Source: Gnetum montanum
Lineage: Eukaryota > Streptophyta > Gnetopsida > Gnetales > Gnetaceae
DNA: 64,000 nucleotides
Direction: 5' to 3'
Assembly (NCBI GenBank): GCA_015680685.1
Contig: MNCI01019084.1
Coordinates: 62,001 to 126,000, forward strand
Under the pieces are notes generated by a model. The model saw nothing but the letters and a program-made list of their open reading frames with translations, was not told the origin of the DNA and made no database searches. The translations under genes and the position numbers were made by a program. Below are positions 9,944 to 21,189 of this stretch, in pieces. How positions within the stretch are numbered: position 1 is the stretch's first letter; each line of letters begins with the position of its first letter.

Positions 9944-12340
9944 GTGGTGCCTAAACAAAGACAACATCTCACGTTGCCCCTGGATTGTGTTCAAGCTATC
10001 CATGAAAGGTCCATATTCACTGCAGTGATTGTGGAATTAAATTTTGAATCTTTAATAGAATTCTCTCCAAAGGCCATGAGGGATTACCTCAAAGGGTCTC
10101 CATTATGGCCTATCCTCTCTGAAAGCAGTGCCTGGTACTTACGGGAAATGTACCAATTTTGGCACAACAAAGAATAAGGCACCATAGTTAACATTTTTGG
10201 TGTGACTATGGATTTCTCTATTCAAGCCATTTTGGAAGTATTAAACCTTCTGAATACAAGGCCAAAAGTTGCTCAGTTATCGACCGGCTTAGACCCTGAT
10301 GCGTGACGAGTTTGGTTGGAAAGGATGTATGGCAAGGAGGATAAGACGTTTGGAGAGTTGATGATGGAAGAGAGGATCTATTTCAAAATAGGGAATTATC
10401 ACCTCTTCCCCTACAAAGGGCTTAAAAATAATTTCAACATATGTGGCAATAGGATGTGCAGTGTTGATGGAAAAGGTTATTACTAACCTACCTCATCTAT
10501 ATTTTACGAAGATCCTAAGGTGGTTTGAAGAAGGAAAGACAGGGAAGCTTGCGTTGCCCTTCCCAGGTCTTATCAAGAAGCTGTGTAGATGTGCTGGCAT
10601 CAGAGGATACACCAATGATGTCCTCCGAAAAGCCCAAAATGCTTCATACGTCGACTTGCTAAAGCCTCCAGCCGCAAGGAAAATCACTAGTGAGAGACTA
10701 GGACCAAAACAAGAAAAAGAACAGACAATAGGGTTAATTGCAACTCAACTTGCAGGACCTAGCCAACAACAAAGAAGTAGGGCCAAGCATGGGTCAACAG
10801 GATCAACTACCACCACCACAAGATTACAAACTATCAATGAGCCACCTTAGGGCCATCGCTGAGACGGTCAGTTGGGGAAGTCTTGATGATGAAAATCTCT
10901 TCCGCGTCATCGACGATGCCATACAGCCCATGATTTCTTTGGATCGTGCAAGGGTTGAGGTGTTCATCCATATAGAGGGAGAGGAGAGCACTTGGTCACA
11001 ACAAATCTCAGGGAATACTGCATCCTTTCAAGTGCAATTAGAAACTAGTGAAGGGGCCACAGTGGTGTTCATGCACCACTAGGATGCAGCAGGAGCCACA
11101 AAAGTGGTCATAGACCACATTAAAAAATCATTCAATGTACTTGTTGTGTCACCAATAGATCTTACAGGAGCACGGGATGCTCAAACTCTAGCCAGAACCT
11201 CAATAACTCCTACAGAACATGAGGATGTACTTGACCAATTTCTACAAACAGGACAAGTAATGACATCCTTGTTTGACATCCCACAGGATATTATAGAAAT
11301 CCAATCAGACCTCATTTCCAACAAAGGAAAGCTAGTCTTGACAGAGATTAGGGCCAAACATGCTAAAGCAGAGGTGCAAAATTTGCAAGAAAGGCTCGTG
11401 ACCCTGCAAGTAGCACAACGGGATCCATTGCAATTCGTTCCTGCAGATTAGCTGGACACTTTTAAAATCGAGAAACTAACCAAATTATTGATAGAGAATA
11501 AGAAGGTGGTAGAAGAAAAAGAGATGGATGTTTGGGATGCCTCTGCGACACAAGCACAAACTTATACACACACCAAGGCACTCAAAGCCTTATAAGATGA
11601 AAACAAGCAACTGGTTGTGGACAACCTTCAGTTGGCCTCTATGGAAAAACAAAAGAATGTTCTCGAAGAACATTTTCAACAGCTGCGAGAACAACTAGTC
11701 AAGGTCAACTAGGACATGAACTGTTTAGCCAAGGAAAATCGAACCCTCTCGATGGAGGAGGTATGTGCCATCCATTAGAAGACGGCTATTGAAATAAGCA
11801 CGTGGCAGAATGAGGCTAAACAGCATGAGAAGCTAAAGGAGCATTTCCGGGACCAAGTAGGGATGCATAAATAGATCGTTGAAAAGGAGATCTATATGTC
11901 CAAAGTCCACATCAATGCTCTCAATGCTCAACACACTGACTAGTGGGCTATATTGGACACATGCATTTGCCCACCAGGCGAAAGTTAAGAACCGGGACCT
12001 ACAGATCTAGGATCTTATAGAGTACATGGACTTGGCAAACCTGTGGTATGCCAACCTTGCCATGTTAACTTCAAAGAACCTAAGAATAGAGCTCAAGCAA
12101 CAGGTAGCCACCACCTATGTCAAATATGAAACAAAATTTGCAGAACGCAAGAAGTTATTTCAAAAATTGGAGGTTGCAAATTCTGAGCTCGAGGTGGTCA
12201 AAGAAAGCTACAAGGGGAAAAAAGGTGTCGCAACAGACTTGAATCGTCAGCTTGCAAGATTTTCAAGAATACAGAGACAAATCCAAAGCTTACAATCAGG
12301 AACGACAGGTATTTCCGACCTGGTATGTCAAAGCAAATAA
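9944..12340 (+). pseudogene. 3' ORF of element A: plant-transposon-protein-like domain plus coiled coil, broken
   Basis: Protein-like sequence runs through several frames. The N-terminal part (about 9944-10690) includes W-Y-L-R-E-M-Y-Q-F-W, a G-V-T-M-D-F-S-I-Q-A-I-L-E-V-L-N-L stretch and F-P-G-L-I-K-K-L-C-R-C-A-G-I. These resemble the putative plant transposon protein / plant mobile-domain-like ORFs often found in plant retroelements. From 10738 to about 11994 one frame is recognisable across several stops (after 11079, 11448, 11592 and others). It becomes rich in E, K, Q and L with heptad-like spacing, as does 12026-12340, so a long coiled coil is likely. No enzymatic motif is seen. G keeps only both ends of this ORF. 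Family assignment is by motif memory, not a search. Confidence 0.6.
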
Positions 12341-12730
12341 AATGTTTCCGCAACTACCATGCCCATGGGAGGTGTCGACTCCATCAAACATTGGAACATT
12401 AGCATGGATGGCATAGGATACTCGAACTAAAGAGTAGAAACTCCAGGCCATACTTCAACACCATCAAATCCCAAGACTTGGAGTACAAGACAAGGGAAAG
12501 GCACCAATGAAGGATCCACCACCACCAGGAACTACATGAGCTCCACCAATTTTGTAGCTATAGGATTTTCTTTTGCATTCTTCATGTTGTGTCTCAATTT
12601 TGTTCTGATTCCACTCTGCGGCATGAAACCATTCTCGTCAGTCAATAATCCCATACCTATCCACTGTGTAATCAATGGAGCTTGTTCTCACTTTAACTCG
12701 AGGATGAATTTTCATTCAATCGTGGGGGTA
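12341..12730 (+). other. 3' untranslated end and polypurine tract of element A
   Basis: The sequence leads to AACTCGAGGATGA ... TCGTGGGGGTA immediately before the 3' LTR. The G-rich CGTGGGGGTA at 12721-12730 is the expected position of the plus-strand primer. Equivalent tracts abut the 3' LTRs of B1, B2, D, F and G. Confidence 0.65.
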
Positions 12731-13557
12731 TGATGAGTTATGAATTGTTGGTTGAGATATCGCACCCATGATATCGCGTACGCGATATCGTAGCCTAGAC
12801 GTGATATTGCAACCTGTCTCCTCATCTATCAATAAGAGGTAGATAGTAGTCTTTGGGAGTTTTTAGAGCTTTTAAGTTTTTAGTTTTTAATAGTTTTCCT
12901 CTCAACCCTTTTCTCCCAGTGCATGCCCACAGTGTGGTGATTGTAATTGTATGGCATCCTTATTCGAGTGTGACGTTCTTGGACACGCACATGACTGGCA
13001 ATGAAGATCGAGATTACTTCATCATTGCAGCATCCACTTAGCATAATTATTTATTTATTTAATTTTCATTATTATTTACTGCTTCCTTAGTTAATATCTC
13101 TCTACCCTTATCTCCTAGTAACAAGGAATGAGTACGACTTAATCACGAGCATTTAAGTGTGACTACTTGGTAACCCAGTAGTGTACCTAGGACATGCTCT
13201 TGGTAATCCCAGTGGTAGTCATGCACGAGGTCCAAAATGTGTACGGATGATTAAGGAACGGATGCTCATTGAACTTAGGCTAGTTTAGATTCTCTCTCAT
13301 TCTCTCTCCTAGTTTAGTTGATATTATTTACTATCATCCCCACGAGTAGCATTAGTGTAGGAACACATCATACATCTCACTCTAGACTAAACCATACATG
13401 ACAAAGCTAATACTAGTCTAGGTGGGAAGATAGCGAACTATGATCTACAAGTAACCGTCTAGATACCACAACTCGTCCATCTGCAGAGTTCAACCGGATC
13501 GTGCGTGAAACACTCGTATTAGTATGGTTGAGTGTATGGGTACCTTTCCACTCATCA
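12731..13557 (+). repeat. 3' LTR of element A
   Basis: Begins TGATGAGT and ends ACTCATCA, an 8-bp perfect inverted terminal repeat. U3 carries GATATC palindromes spaced 14 bp (GAGATATCGC, CATGATATCGCG, GCGATATCG). A degraded TATA-like CTATCAATAAGAGG follows near 12825. Helitron sequence resumes at 13558; TGTAC (13558-13562) would be one copy of the target duplication. Confidence 0.88.
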
Positions 13558-14960
13558 TGTACCTTACAAAGTATAACTAAATTGTACAATTTCATTAGCA
13601 AAACTCTTGGTTGGATCCTTACGTGATTATTGTTTTAACTCATTAGTATGCATTAGCATTTGATTTAAATTCCTTTTAATGAAAATCGAGGCCATGTTTT
13701 GTGCATGATGTCTCCTAATCATATTAAAAATATAGTACCTAAATCTAGGATGTCTTGCAAATCTTCCATCTTTATACAACAAAATATGTTTTGCATATTA
13801 ATGTAATCCAATTTGCTTAGTTCTTAAGTCATAGAAATCACATTTTCTAGTAGGAAAGAAAATAGAGAAGGCCATATTAAATAAACCAAGATAAAAATAT
13901 TCATTTGATATAGTTTTATCTATTTTTGGCCAATTAATGCTTTCTGCAACTTTAATTTTATGTAAGTTAAGCCAATTTTGAATGAGATCATTCTCTATTT
14001 TAGAGTCAATTGTTTTCATAATTGTAGATGATGTAAGTATACTTTCATCATAAATTTCTTCATAATCATCATTATTTATTATATTTAATTAGATATTATT
14101 TGATTCATCTTCTAATTCATTAATATTAATTCTTTAAACTTTATTAGTGAATCTCACATCATCATTTTTTTTAAGTTCTTCAATACTTTCCAAATCTATT
14201 TCAACATCTTGGTAAAACTTATCATTATGAGTTTTAAATTTTAACGCTGCTAGTACTCTTGCTTTGTTGACAATAAAATCATATGTTCCACTGAAATGAT
14301 CTCTTCTTTGAACAATAATCAATGGTAATTGTTGAGGTAGGTTTTTTGCTACCTCTTCTACATGTTGTCGAAAGCTTATTATATGACCTTTATATTTTAG
14401 TTGACCTCGAGGAGCATGTGTAACTTGAATTATGGGATTGAGCCTTGCAATGAAGAGTTCTTCAACTTGGGTTAACATTCAAAGTTCACATGGTTGTTCT
14501 CCAGAATCCATATTAGTCGATATAGAAAAACATTTAGGATAGTGCTCTTTTTTACATCTTTGACATTCAAATATGCTATTTTTCTTGGTTTGTAACATTG
14601 CAAATTTTTTTTTCATTACATGTTTTACATTCAAATTCATTTAAAATAGTTTGTAGACTATTTTGAATTCTTAATTGAGCATTTCCAATATTTTTTTTGT
14701 TTTCATATTTAAAATTTTTCAGATTTTTTGAAAGCTTATTTCTCACATAGTTTGGTTGAGGTTGTATAATTTTTTTTTTTAGTTTTTGTAAACTTATTTG
14801 ATCATTAGATTCTACTACCATCACATTATTTAGTTTAATCTCCTCTTTTTGTATTGGCATAAAGGGTGAGTTGTCATTAGTGCTAGTTATTTTTTTTCTT
14901 GTAAATTGTTTTGTGCTTTCTTAATGCTTCTAACTCTTCATTATTGCACATAATATGATC
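13558..14960 (-). pseudogene. Helitron N-terminal region (DUF6570-like and following domain), broken
   Basis: The frame 14478-14134 starts M-L-T-Q-V-E-E-L-F-I-A-R-L-N-P-I-I and continues with Y-K-G-H-I-I-S-F and P-L-I-I-V-Q-R-R, the hallmark segment at the start of plant Helitron proteins. Upstream the partial D-S-G-E-Q-P-C-E-L fits the usual D-P-G-E-x-P-x-E-L. The next frame (14019-13798) has I-N-W-P-K-I-D and E-Y-F-Y-L-G-L-F-N-M-A-F, followed by H-P-R-F-R-Y-Y-I-F-N-M-I-R-R-H. The protein breaks off at 13558 where element A inserted, just after S-Y-T-L-x-G-T, a point that is conserved and mid-domain. A lysine-rich leader frame lies at 14576-14860. Stops and shifts show it is dead. Confidence 0.8.
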
Positions 14961-16690
14961 TGAAATTTTACCTTTACTTTACAAATGAAAAAATAATATT
15001 AATAACTTATAATCTTCTAAAATCAACACTAGTATTTGTAATAATTAAAAATCAAAAGTTTATTCTACTAGAAATATTTCTTTACTACATGCCTAGTTTT
15101 TGTTATATTAAACTATCTCATTAATGAAATATTTTTTTGAAAAGTTTGTAATCCAAATATTGATACCTCTAATAACTTATAGTATTTCACCAAAAAAATA
15201 TTTTCTAATTACTTAAATGACTACATAAAAACAATTATACTTCATCTAAAATATATTTTAGTAATATGAAAATCACATTCACAATAACTACAGACATAAA
15301 AGGAGATTGACTATCTTTTGAGTACAACAAAAATACAAAATGTTTAGTAACTTACTTGGTAACTAATAACATTCATATATCTTAGTGTGTGCTAAGAAAA
15401 TATGTGCAATGGTAAGTGAATAAGCGAACATCAAAAGTAGTCCTCCAAGTACCCCGAAGAGTGTAATAATGTGTGTTTGTATCAAGGCCTCTTTGAATAT
15501 GGACAGTAGTTTTTGAGACTATAATATGGGGATTAATTAGAAGCTACTTGCATTTTGGTTTCAAGCCTAAGATCTTAGTGAGTCATAGTCCACCATCTCT
15601 AAATGTAAGGCTATTATCATGTATCAACAAGTCACAAGTCATTGTTAATGTCCTAACTATATAATGTATCCACACCAAATGCTGGCCAAAAAGGACTTAC
15701 ATAGAGAGCACATCAATTCCATTGACCAATCAACATGCAAAATAACATTAATGATATACAACAAGAAAATGCATGAAAGCTTAAGAATGATGATGCAACT
15801 AAGGTACTAGGCAAGTGGTAAGGGTCTTTGCTTGTTATGTGAAAATTCAATGAAAGAAAATGAGCATAACTAAAAGAATACATTCATTTACACTATAAAG
15901 TGGGAAAAGAGCATAAACGTGTTAGATAGAAAATTAAAAAATGCATTCATTTACACTATAAAGGAGAGATGAATCAAGAAATAAGAAATACTAATATCTT
16001 GCTTTGGTAGTATAAATTATATCCTCTATGTTGGTTGCAACTTTCACATTGTGCCTTGAATTATCTTAATATATAAAGGCTCAACAACACTAACTTGCAC
16101 AAGAATATTATATTCCTTTATAATTAGTACATATCTTTTATTTCTAGAAAATTAAGAGTTCTCAATTTCTTTCACTAAATGTGTATAATGAAAATTTTCA
16201 AACAAAAGCTTGAAAGTTTCTCCACTAACATGTTTGGTAAAGGAATTAAAATTCAACTTAGAGTGAAGGTGCAAAGGCTTAGAAAAGGCTTAGATAATTA
16301 TGAATACATTGTATGGAATCTGTGAAAAGCTTGGATCAATGACAACAAAGCCTATCAAAGATGTAGATATCTAATCATCAAGACGTTCATAACAACTATG
16401 TTAGTGCAACTATTCATTAAGTTTCAAGTTTCCTTTGCCTTGGTTGGCACATGACTTAGGAAAGAAATAATAACTTGTGAACTTAGATTTGTCATTTTGT
16501 TGTATAAAAACGTAACATTTCCACAGAGAACAATGAAGTCAAACATGCCTTCACATGCAAGTATTGTACGCAAGATGGCAAGATGGCAAGATGGCACACA
16601 TGTAATGTCCAGCAAATCAAGATAAGATTTGCATGAAAATCTTATCTCTTCACATGGCAAACTAAAACATCAGCAATGACTAAATTGTAA
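14961..16690. other. No gene recognised
   Basis: AT-rich, stop-rich in all frames. A short triplication of CAAGATGG occurs near 16571-16597. Part of this may be the 5' end of the Helitron (read on the minus strand), but no TC terminus was located. Confidence 0.4.
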
Positions 16691-16800
16691 TATTCTCCTT
16701 CTATGTATCAGTAAGTAAGAGTCATTCCTGAGAAGAGGCAGAGGTTCTTCACCTTTTCAACCTCTCCTTGTCATCTCCCTTTCTTAGAAACTAGCGTCTT

Positions 16801-16876
16801 TTGCAGCAATTCGATGCTTTGGGTAATCAGTTGCATTTTGTTACTGAATTAAATGGATTGCATTTGCAGGTAAGTT
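16801..16876 (+). other. Possible leader exon ending at a GTAAGT donor
   Basis: A pyrimidine-rich leader (16740-16800) is followed by sequence ending TTGCAG|GTAAGT at about 16869-16876, a strong splice-donor context. It lies 1.5 kb upstream of the HIR relic on the same strand and could be its untranslated first exon. The expected first coding exon of an HIR gene (with the C-H-C-L-P-W motif) was not found between them, so the link is weak. Confidence 0.2.
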
Positions 16877-17545
16877 TAACAGCATGGTTAGGTAACTGGT
16901 TGTTGATCACAAGAGGGACGGAATTAATGGGGTTTCTTTTTGAGAGCAGCGGATTCACCAGCAACGTTGCAGCATTCTGGTAGCTATATATCAAGCGTAC
17001 GCTTCATATTGTGTGTGTAGTTGTGTTTTGAATCATTTGTTGAAATGTGTTCTACTTTGGTGTTTTTCAGGTACGCGTTCTTCTGTTTCTCCTGGGTTTT
17101 TTCCGTATCTCTGATGTAGATCTGAAAGCCAGCTTTTATATACTTTTCTCATGTGTTCTTAATTTCTGGTTTGCGGATACATGGTTATAGGGTTTTGTTA
17201 TGATTGTGATTCGAAAATTTTCATATTCACTCTTGATCTTTCAGGAATTCTCTCCTACCTATTCTTCTCTCCTTTTTTGCACTTTTTTTTCATTTAATTT
17301 GCACCTCTACTATCGTTTGCCTTGCTTAATTATCGAGTAAGCGTGCGGGAATAAACGTTTGTTGATTTCCAAGGCTATGCATAAGCGTATGTTGATTTAT
17401 AGGCTAGGCGTTTCCTTTTACTTTTCTGTGTTTTTTTTTTTTTTTTTGTCATTTTATTTGCATTTCTGCTATCTTTTGCCTTGTTGAATTATCAAGCAAG
17501 CGTGGAGTGGATTAACGTTTGTTGATTTACATCGTATTTGTTCAT

Positions 17546-17624
17546 AAATTCTGTCAAGGAAGTTTATTTTTCTTACCCTGCATTTAAATTCTGTCAAGGA
17601 AGTTTATTTTTCTTACCCTGCATT
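17546..17624. repeat. 40-bp tandem duplication
   Basis: AAATTCTGTCAAGGAAGTTT... occurs twice head to tail with a period of exactly 40 bp (17546 and 17586) and essentially no divergence, so it is recent. Confidence 0.9.
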
Positions 17625-18384
17625 AATTATTTCAGAAACAAATTCAGAAAAGACGTGTCCTAGGATGAACATTCAGCATTAACAGCAGAAACACAGATTT
17701 TAAGACCAGTAGTGTTGACGTTACACTCTAAGACATCAAGGAAAAAGCAAAGGATCAACTGATGATAACATTTCAACTTTTCTCCCATTTTGATGCAAAA
17801 CCATTAAATTTGACCAATGTTGCGATCGAGTCTGTTGGAAAGCTTTTTATTCATTCCATCCGTCATCATTCTCAGGCTGGGGCTCTTATCTCAAAGCTTA
17901 ATTTCAGCTGCCCCATTAACAATGCATGAAAAAGGTTTTTCTTCAAAGGTTCAATGTTTACAGGGCAACAAGAGATGAGAAAAAGCTTAACCTCTTTTTT
18001 TAAGGCTGTACCAAAACACAAATTATGGATTTCTTCATTAACATGGTTATTTGTATAATAAAAGCTTCTCTGGAAATAGCTGAGTGAGGGAGGCTAAGTT
18101 TAGGCATGACTTAGGTGCAGTGGGTTCAACTTTGAGCACAGTCAAGGAGAAAAAAAGGTAGGTAGTCATTTTATGAAATGGTAGTGTTAAGGTTTTGAAC
18201 CTGGGTACACAGCCTCTTGAAAAAAGGTTACGTCTTTCTTAGTCTTATTTACTTTCCTTGAGGATGAGGGATGAACATTGAGCCTCCAGAAAATGACCCT
18301 TCATGAGTAGTTTTTTTTTTATAAAATTACTTGATCTGGAGATTTTGAAAAGAAAGGAAGTTTCAATTATTTTTGCATTTGCAG

Positions 18385-18893
18385 GACAATGTGTTCGTAA
18401 CAGTAGTGGCATCGGTGCAGTATCGGGCCATTGCAGAGAAAGCCGTGGATGCTTTATACAAACTCAGCAACACCAGATCACAAATTCAGGCCTATGTTTT
18501 TTATGATCATTAATCATTTCGCTTGCTCCCCCATTTTCTCTTCTTTTTTCTTGTGTTATTTGAATCTTAATTGCTTTCAGTAACAGGTTTTTGTGGGTTT
18601 GCACAAAACAGTGATAAGATCAGCGGCGCCTAAAATGAATCTGGACGATGTATTAGAGCAAACGAATGATGTGGCCAAGGCCGTGGAGAAAGAACTCCAA
18701 AAGGCAAGTAATCTGTTGTTGGAATTTACTAAGATAAGATCAGATATGAAATCATTGACATGTTACTTGTTTATGGAATGTTATGTTCATTATCAGGCGA
18801 TGACAACATGCGGTTTCGAGATTGTGCAAACTTTGATTGTGGACGCTGAGTCTGCCGAAAACGTGAAGAAAGCCATGAACTAAATTAACGCAG
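18385..18893 (+). pseudogene. HIR (hypersensitive-induced reaction) protein gene relic, three exons
   Basis: HIR proteins are SPFH/prohibitin-family, membrane-microdomain proteins linked to plant defence. Exon 1 here (18385-18501) follows a TTTGCAG acceptor and reads [15 protein letters not shown] ... [13 protein letters not shown]. Exon 2 (18612-18703) reads [14 protein letters not shown] ... V-E-K-E-L-Q-K. Exon 3 (18797-18893) reads [16 protein letters not shown] ... K-K-A-M-N, then TAA where the family has Glu, then I-N-A and a GTAACA donor. Defects: the exon-1 donor is damaged (a few bases missing before TATGATC), there is the nonsense codon at 18881, and the N-terminal exon and all C-terminal exons are absent. 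Introns are retained, so this is a genomic fragment and not a processed copy. Confidence 0.85.
18704..18796 (+). other. GC-AG intron in the HIR relic
   Basis: Exon 2 ends AAAAG and the intron begins GCAAGTAA, the classic strong context for a GC donor; it ends TTATCAG. Both neighbouring exons join in frame at the conserved K-A junction. Confidence 0.75.
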
Positions 18894-18957
18894 GTAACAT
18901 TTTTATTCCATTCCATTAGAATCTCCTCCACTAAATCGACGTTATCTTTGTCCGCAT

Positions 18958-19036
18958 AATATCACATGAATTCTTCGTCGAATAACTCGTTTGGTCGAAT
19001 ATCACATGAATTCTTGGTCGAATAACTCGTTTGGTC
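18958..19036. repeat. Second 40-bp tandem duplication
   Basis: AATATCACATGAATTCTT... is present twice with a period of 40 bp (18958 and 18998) and one visible mismatch (TTCGTCG against TTGGTCG). Confidence 0.9.
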
Positions 19037-19999
19037 ATTACCTGGTGTAATGATAAGTTGCTTGTTTGGAAAAAAAAATTCAGTGAGGTTTCAATGATTA
19101 ACCCGAAAATAGGTACGGCCTATCATGTGGAATAACCTGAGAATAATTAGTTAGAAATTATAATTTTTATTTTTTTAAGGTGTTTATTTTTCAAGTTAAA
19201 ATTTTTAGTTTTTATTTTAAGAAATAGGGTGGTGATAAGGTGCTTGTTTAATAAACAGAGCATGTGAAATTCATTAACCTAAGGCCTGGCATGATAACAA
19301 GGTATTTTTGTCATGGCAAGTGATGAGAAGGTACTTGTTTTCCAGTAAAGTCAAAAAATGACTTAGAAAGGTTGGAAGACCAATATGAAAATAATCTCAG
19401 TGTAGATTTATATAAATTACATATTGTAATCGCACAACAATATGAAAACATAAGAAATCTCAAAATGTCAACTAATATTGCCCAAATCAATAGAGGGTAT
19501 AATCATAATGATAACAAACCCAAATAAGTAAATAATTGAAATTTGATTAATAACAATTCATTTCAAAAGATATGCAGGAAAAATAAGTGAAAGCAGCAAA
19601 ACAAAGATTAGATGGTGAACTTCAAAACTAAAAGTTTTACAAATTAAAGACAAAGAACAAGAATGAGAAAGATTGGAAGAAAAATACGAAAATAATCTAT
19701 GAAAAAATAGAATTATGAACATTAAGTATAGAACATTAGTAGAAAAAATAAAAAGTCTAGAGAGCCAAGATTTTGAGCACTCATGATGTTATATTTTTTC
19801 AACTCAGTTGATTTGCTATGAGCTTAACTTCCTTCATTATGATTATGCAAAATTATTTTTATAGTCTAGGAAGAAATATTAGCTCCAAAAATCATTAGCT
19901 ATGGTGAACAAGAAGTTCCCATCGAAATATGGAAGATCAGATAATGACATTTCTTACATGGATTTGCAAGGTTTGACCAACAATAGATTCCAAGATATA
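19037..19999. other. No gene recognised; short coiled-coil-like frame
   Basis: Mostly AT-rich. A frame at about 19348-19527 reads D-L-E-R-L-E-D-Q-Y-E-N-N and has no ATG. A related DNA segment recurs at 19665 (AGAAAGATTGGAAGA). It may be an old internal duplication of a coding relic. No function can be named. Confidence 0.3.
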
Positions 20000-20360
20000 G
20001 ATCATTATTCATTTATGATTTATGTGCCATCATTGATTTTTGTAATGACTTTTTTCATTCACATGCATCATATGCAAGGATATCGACTTGTTGTTGGTGA
20101 TGTATTTCTTTTAAATCCACTTGATAAAACTTTTCAACTATACATTTTCTTTTCACTTTCCTCCATTTCTTATTAAATGATACCATTTACTATTGACAAT
20201 GTTAAGAATCGTTCATTAATGATTAATCTTCCATCATTGATTTTTTAAATCATTTTTCCATTCACATGCAGCATATACAAGGAGATCCACTCACTACTAG
20301 TGGTGATGTGTTTTTTATATCCATTTGCAAATTGGATAAAGTATTTTTTCTATGAAGATT
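20000..20360. repeat. Tandem repeat block, left side of element B1
   Basis: About one and a half units: CCATCATTGATTTTT recurs at 20028 and 20232, and GGTGATGT(A/G)TTT recurs at 20096 and 20302, each followed by ATCCA(C/T)TTG. The same sequence continues on the far side of B1 (from about 45410), so B1 inserted into a pre-existing tandem array. Confidence 0.65.
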
Positions 20361-21098
20361 TGATGAAACATCAAAGTGTCACATTGATGGGTTTCCATTG
20401 ATGCAACCTTGTCAATGTGATGTTCCTCATCAACATAGCATTTGTTGCATTTATGAGGCCTTGTCAATGTAGTGTCTATTTTTGCTAATAAATACATGTG
20501 CTCTCATAGTGTATTGGCATCCTTTGGTCAATAGAGTAGCCAAACTCTTGTAGTTTTATTTTGTAGTCTTAGAGAACAGTTAGTGAGTGGTGTGGATTTG
20601 AGTGGTAATATGATCAAGATTGATTATTATTCATTGTAGCACTTTAACTTAGATTAAATTTACTTTCTATGCAATTTACGTTTCATGTACTTAGTTAATA
20701 TTTACATTTTCATGCATGTTAATGAATTTACAAAATGAGCATGACCCATTTCAAGCATACACATGTATTTGCTTGGTAATCCCAGTAGTGTTATTGCTTG
20801 GTTTACCCAGTAGCATAGTGCTTGATAATCTAGTAGTGGATATGTGGGTTTAGGATGTGTACGGTAAGTTGGGCATAGACACTCATTACTCGTAGGCTAG
20901 TTTAGAATTTACTTGCTATTGCTAATTAGTTAAATAATTAATTTCTTTATTGTCATTAGAAGTAGCCTAAGGCTAAAACAACATCAAGAATCATATGCCT
21001 CACTTTGAACTAAACCATAGGTAACAAAGCTACCACTACTCCAAGTGGGAAGACAATGAACTACAATCAAGGCATAATGATCTAGATGCCACAACTAG
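20361..21098 (+). repeat. 5' LTR of B1, with U5 end and primer site deleted
   Basis: Begins TGATGAAACATC and matches 44694-45406 throughout its length. The U5 runs to CCACAACTAG and then jumps straight into ATTAGTTATATCATACA. In element A that sequence lies about 40 bp downstream of the LTR, after TTATCTAG. The CTAG present at both sides of the missing stretch marks a microhomology deletion that took the LTR terminus and the primer site. Confidence 0.82.
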
Positions 21099-21189
21099 AT
21101 TAGTTATATCATACATGATTATTTTAAATGCATTAATGATTTTTCTTAAGTCACACACATCATTAACTAATAAAAATGTCTTTTTCATA

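Larger units (their letters stand above)
4886..13557 (+). mobile_element. Element A: non-autonomous LTR retrotransposon (gag, no pol)
   Basis: Two LTRs of about 827 bp bound a 7-kb interior. In order the interior has a tRNA-Asp-like primer site, a broken gag (5854-7818), an internal purine palindrome, the downstream module shared with the other elements here (about 8150-8900), a GATATC array, and a long broken 3' ORF with a plant-transposon-protein-like domain and coiled coil (9944-12340). No protease, RT, RNase H or integrase motif is present, so it would have needed enzymes in trans, plausibly from a D-type element. It lies inside the Helitron: Helitron coding resumes directly after 13557. 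The 5-bp target duplication cannot be checked because the left end is in the gap. Confidence 0.85.
1875..14960 (-). mobile_element. Decayed Helitron, split by LTR element A
   Basis: On the minus strand the pieces fall in the order expected of a plant Helitron RepHel protein. From high to low coordinates they are a DUF6570-like N-terminal segment with the L-T-Q-V-E-E motif (14134-14478), a region with H-P-R-F-R-Y (13560-14019), the Rep-type segment with K-Y-I-A-K-Y-V-T-K (3752-4200) and a PIF1-like helicase (1875-3060). The series is interrupted exactly by LTR element A at 4886-13557 and by the assembly gap. Removing A leaves about 4.4 kb of Helitron sequence. Multiple stops and frameshifts make it non-functional. 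The outer TC and CTRR ends were not identified, so the limits given cover only recognisable coding parts. Confidence 0.8.

Noticed and set aside
16801-16983. First coding exon of the HIR gene
   Set aside because: The peptide (F-D-A-L-G-N-Q-L) only faintly resembles the HIR N-terminus and lacks C-H-C-L-P-W; kept only as a possible leader exon.
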